A model generated the notes under the pieces. That model was not told where the DNA came from. It saw nothing but the letters and a program-made list of their open reading frames with translations, and ran no database searches. From Bacteroidales bacterium (lineage in GTDB: Bacteria > Bacteroidota > Bacteroidia > Bacteroidales > SM23-62), in the NCBI GenBank assembly GCA_016783865.1, contig JADHVS010000228.1:1-6891 (forward strand): a stretch of 6,891 bases of DNA, read 5' to 3'. Shown here piece after piece: positions 5,489-6,891 of the stretch (the first letter of the stretch is position 1; the number at the start of each line of letters is the position of its first letter). The position numbers and the translations under genes are program-made.

Positions 5489-5583
5489 GGAGAATTGGTT
5501 CTTTTAAGTAATTTGTAGGAGTGATACTCTGAGTAAAAGAAATGTATTACAGTTTGTATCGTACGTTAATCCCTTTTTAGAGT

Positions 5584-5602
5584 ATTTTTGTCAAACAAAA
5601 AT
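5584..5602. promoter_or_regulatory. Inverted repeat, candidate HicB operator
   Basis: ATTTTTG (5584-5590) and CAAAAAT (5596-5602) form a perfect 7-bp inverted repeat with a 5-base spacer. It lies immediately upstream of the -7 element at 5606-5613, so a bound protein would cover the -33 region. HicB-type antitoxins commonly repress their own operon, and this is the best candidate site. Confidence 0.45.
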
Positions 5603-5605
5603 CAA

Positions 5606-5613
5606 TATCTTTG
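5606..5613 (+). promoter_or_regulatory. -7 element of the hicBA promoter
   Basis: TATCTTTG matches TAnnTTTG. TTTG at 5587-5590 is the only upstream candidate -33 element, but its 15-base spacer is short. The 5' UTR to ATG 5662 would be about 40 bases. Confidence 0.5.
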
Positions 5614-5661
5614 CGTTCCTATACTAGAATCTCTACTGATATTTATTAAGTAGCTCATTTT

Positions 5662-6051
5662 ATGAAAGAAAAAACAGGCCAGATTCAGGGTGAATGGAGG
5701 TCTTCTCGTGATCAAATATTGGTTAATCTGCCTCTCATTTCATTCCAGGAAGATGATAAATATATCATTTTCTGTCCTGCTTTGGATATTTGTGGAAGTG
5801 GCAATACCGAGACTGAAGCCGAAGAATCATTAAACATCACGTTGGGAGAATTCTTTCTTTACACAACCAGGAAAAAGACCTTGACATCAGAATTAAAGAG
5901 GATGGGTTGGATCATCAAAAAGAGTCAGCGTAAACCAATGACGCCCCCTCCCATGAGTCATTTGCTAGAGCATAATGACGAATTCAATCGCATCTTCAAT
6001 GAATTCCCTTATCGGAAATTTGATAAAGCGATTGAAGTTCCCGTTTGCTGA
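5662..6051 (+). CDS. hicB: HicB-family antitoxin
   Basis: The protein has 129 residues. Residues about 25-66 (LISFQEDDKYIIFCPALDIC, then GSGNTETEAEESL and LGEFF) are the degenerate RNase H-like HicB fold, which binds and blocks HicA toxin. The 'CPALDICGSGNTETEA' segment is diagnostic. The C-terminal tail (about 75-129) is basic, then proline-rich, and would carry the DNA-binding function if the operon is self-regulated. I see no clear ribbon-helix-helix or helix-turn-helix. The antitoxin comes first and its stop at 6049-6051 is 2 bases before the toxin ATG, so the two are translationally close. The order hicB-hicA is the reverse of the classical one but is common. The gene has its own promoter. 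Confidence 0.88.
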   Translation: MKEKTGQIQGEWRSSRDQILVNLPLISFQEDDKYIIFCPALDICGSGNTETEAEESLNITLGEFFLYTTRKKTLTSELKRMGWIIKKSQRKPMTPPPMSHLLEHNDEFNRIFNEFPYRKFDKAIEVPVC

Positions 6052-6053
6052 TA

Positions 6054-6290
6054 ATGGCAAAAGATCTGAAAAATATCTCCTTAAAGCTTTTTCGAAAATA
6101 CCTTAAGTACAAAGGATTGAAACATCTACGTACAACGGGGGGGCATGAAGTTTGGAGTTCCTCAACTTTGAAGCGCCCAATCATTCTTCAAACTCATGTG
6201 GATCCGATTCCGGAATTCATTGTAAAGATGAACCTGAGGACACTCGGGGTTGACAGAGATGATTTTATCGAGTTCCTGAAAAACGGGTGA
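6054..6290 (+). CDS. hicA: HicA-family mRNA-interferase toxin
   Basis: The protein has 78 residues and a double-stranded-RNA-binding-like HicA fold. It cleaves mRNA when not neutralised by HicB. The motif TTGGHEVW at residues 27-34 contains the catalytic His (H31), and a second conserved part is HVDPIPEFIVKMNLRTLGV (48-66), followed by the usual C-terminal DDFIEFLKNG. Length and motifs are complete, so the toxin should be active. ATG 6054 is preferred over TTG 6045, which would overlap the hicB stop and add three residues not found in the family. It is co-transcribed with hicB. Confidence 0.88.
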   Translation: MAKDLKNISLKLFRKYLKYKGLKHLRTTGGHEVWSSSTLKRPIILQTHVDPIPEFIVKMNLRTLGVDRDDFIEFLKNG

Positions 6291-6300
6291 ACGACACCAT

Positions 6301-6321
6301 CTGTAGCTTCTAAAGCTATAG
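6301..6321 (+). terminator. Hairpin after hicA (possible weak terminator)
   Basis: CTGTAGCTT pairs with AAGCTATAG across a 3-base loop, giving a 9-bp stem with one G-U pair, 11 bases after the hicA stop. There is no U-tract directly after it, so termination may be inefficient or Rho-dependent. The pyrimidine tract follows. Confidence 0.35.
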
Positions 6322-6330
6322 AATCCACTT

Positions 6331-6385
6331 CCTTCAAACTTCTTCCTTCGAACTTTCCTTTGTCCTTTTGCCTTCGTACTTTCAC
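6331..6385. repeat. Pyrimidine heptamer tract, copy D (diverged)
   Basis: About eight units show a 7-base period of CCTTCAA, ACTTCTT, CCTTCGA, ACTTTCC type, more diverged than copies A and B. The tract fills the gap between the hicA hairpin and R1 copy 3. Confidence 0.5.
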
Positions 6386-6386
6386 T

Positions 6387-6513
6387 CCCCCTTCCCTTCT
6401 ATTGGGGAAGGGGGCTAGGGGGATGGGGTAGACTATATGCCCGCAAACGCTTCTTCATCCGCTGTTTCTCCTCCAACAAGGAGTTGGATATGGAGGGAGT
6501 GGTGGGGTATGTA
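6387..6513 (+). repeat. R1 repeat, copy 3
   Basis: A perfect 10-bp inverted repeat (CCCCCTTCCC at 6387-6396, GGGAAGGGGG at 6405-6414) with an 8-base loop is followed by CTAGGGGGATGGGGTAGA and the conserved stretch 6442-6513. Compared with copy 1 (2587-2649) there are 12 substitutions in 63 bases, all silent in the plus-strand frame that starts at 6442. The right end runs into the 3' part of the minus-strand gene at 6757. Confidence 0.85.
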
Positions 6514-6757
6514 AATGAAAGGTGGTGCATCGCCACTCAATTACTTCATTCCTGGTATCAATTTTAATATCAATTGCGCCAGTACACTTTTTCTTCCTAC
6601 ATCTGATCCCGGAGGATGTTTTGGGTTGCGGATACTCCTTTGTGGCTTCATCAACAATAAGCGCCATAAAGGAAGCGAGCTCTCTTGCCTCCTTGGGCAT
6701 ATCGTGTGGGATGTTCCCTTCTTCATCCAGGAAGTGGGTAAAGGTGGTAATGTACAT
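6455..6757 (-). pseudogene. Small Cys-containing conserved hypothetical protein, 3' end replaced
   Basis: From ATG 6757 the first 77 residues look like a genuine conserved protein: MYITTFTHFLDEEGNIPHDM, then PKEARELASFMALIVDEATK, then IRCRKKKCTGAIDI and NEVIEWRC. I associate this pattern with a small hypothetical family. Its members have a helical 'P-EA-ELA-FL--IV---T' segment, a first Cys pair (here C53, C58) and a terminal zinc-ribbon-like half of the form WxCPxC followed by Gly-Trp-Thr residues. Here C77 is followed by TTFHLHTPPLPP and other low-complexity sequence, which is the complement of R1 copy 3, so the second knuckle is lost. The break lies between about 6513 and 6529. Either the gene is dead or a shortened protein of 100 residues is made. 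A candidate -7 element (TACATTTG, minus strand, 6777-6784) lies at a suitable distance from ATG 6757. Confidence 0.6.
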
Positions 6758-6776
6758 ATTGTTGCTTTTTTTAGTG

Positions 6777-6784
6777 CAAATGTA
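6777..6784 (-). promoter_or_regulatory. -7 element for the minus-strand gene at 6757
   Basis: CAAATGTA on the plus strand is TACATTTG on the minus strand, a match to TAnnTTTG. It gives a 5' UTR of about 10-15 bases. No clear -33 CAAA is seen at the proper distance. Confidence 0.45.
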
Positions 6785-6856
6785 AGAGAGAAGAAATTAA
6801 AAAATCTTATACTTTTACAATCTATTCGAAGGATAAAAAAATACATTCGTAACATT

Positions 6857-6891
6857 ATGGATATCAAGGCACAATACGAGAATCTGTTTCA
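6857..6891 (+). CDS. Start of a possible gene leaving the window (3' partial)
   Basis: ATG at 6857 opens a frame reading MDIKAQYENLF to the window edge. It is divergent from the small Cys-protein gene and is preceded by TACATTCG at 6842-6849, a one-mismatch -7 element. Eleven residues are too few to identify a family. Confidence 0.4.
   Translation, partial: MDIKAQYENLF

Noticed and set aside
2499..6513. R1 copies as integron attC sites with gene cassettes
   Set aside because: No RYYYAAC/GTTRRRY core pair is conserved across the copies (GTTGGAT in copy 3 is GCTGGAT or GCTGGTA in the others), and no integrase is present.
6541..6867. Minus-strand 108-residue frame overlapping the small Cys-protein gene
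   Set aside because: The translation is a frame shadow of the 6757 gene and runs through the AT-rich divergent spacer. It has no family-like pattern.

Overview
The window looks like an accessory stretch of a Bacteroidetes (Bacteroidota) chromosome. Three signs point there. Gene starts lack Shine-Dalgarno sequences. Several genes are preceded by the Bacteroidetes -7 promoter element TAnnTTTG (235-242, 1600-1607, 2706-2713, 5606-5613, and 6777-6784 on the minus strand). Spacers between genes carry pyrimidine-rich heptamer tracts (CCTTCGT/CCCTCGT) of a kind I associate with this phylum. No rRNA, tRNA, CRISPR array or phage structural gene is visible.

Layout: 1-135 is the tail of an unrecognised gene. 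252-1403 is a complete AAA ATPase/DUF4143 protein. 1633-2430 is an exported protein that joins a chagasin-like cysteine-protease-inhibitor domain to a GerMN-like C-terminus. 2499-2656 is a compound repeat (R1 copy 1) with nested palindromes. 2706-3752 is an Abi_2 (AbiD/AbiF-type) HEPN gene, with its own promoter and a structured leader of about 130 nt. 3839-4138 is the C-terminal remnant of a VapE/DUF3874-like phage or plasmid primase-helicase. 4239 to about 5099 (minus) is a DUF4268-type nuclease-family protein that has lost its N-terminus. 5071-5370 (minus) is the C-terminal remnant of an IS4-family transposase, sitting exactly at that lost N-terminus. 5442-5488 is a partial R1 copy. 5662-6290 is a hicBA toxin-antitoxin operon. 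6387-6513 is a full R1 copy. 6455-6757 (minus) is a small Cys-containing protein gene whose 3' end is replaced by R1 sequence. A gene starts at about 6857 and leaves the window.

Taken together this is a defence and decay island. Two apparently intact defence-type modules (the Abi_2 HEPN gene and hicBA) lie between direct copies of R1, and three genes are broken at or near R1 or IS4 sequence. The most interesting signal is the hairpin-forming leader between the promoter and the start codon of the Abi_2 gene. It could be a separate small RNA partner of the HEPN protein rather than a plain 5' UTR. The R1 copies are also notable: over 21 codons, two copies differ at 12 positions and every difference is silent in one plus-strand frame.
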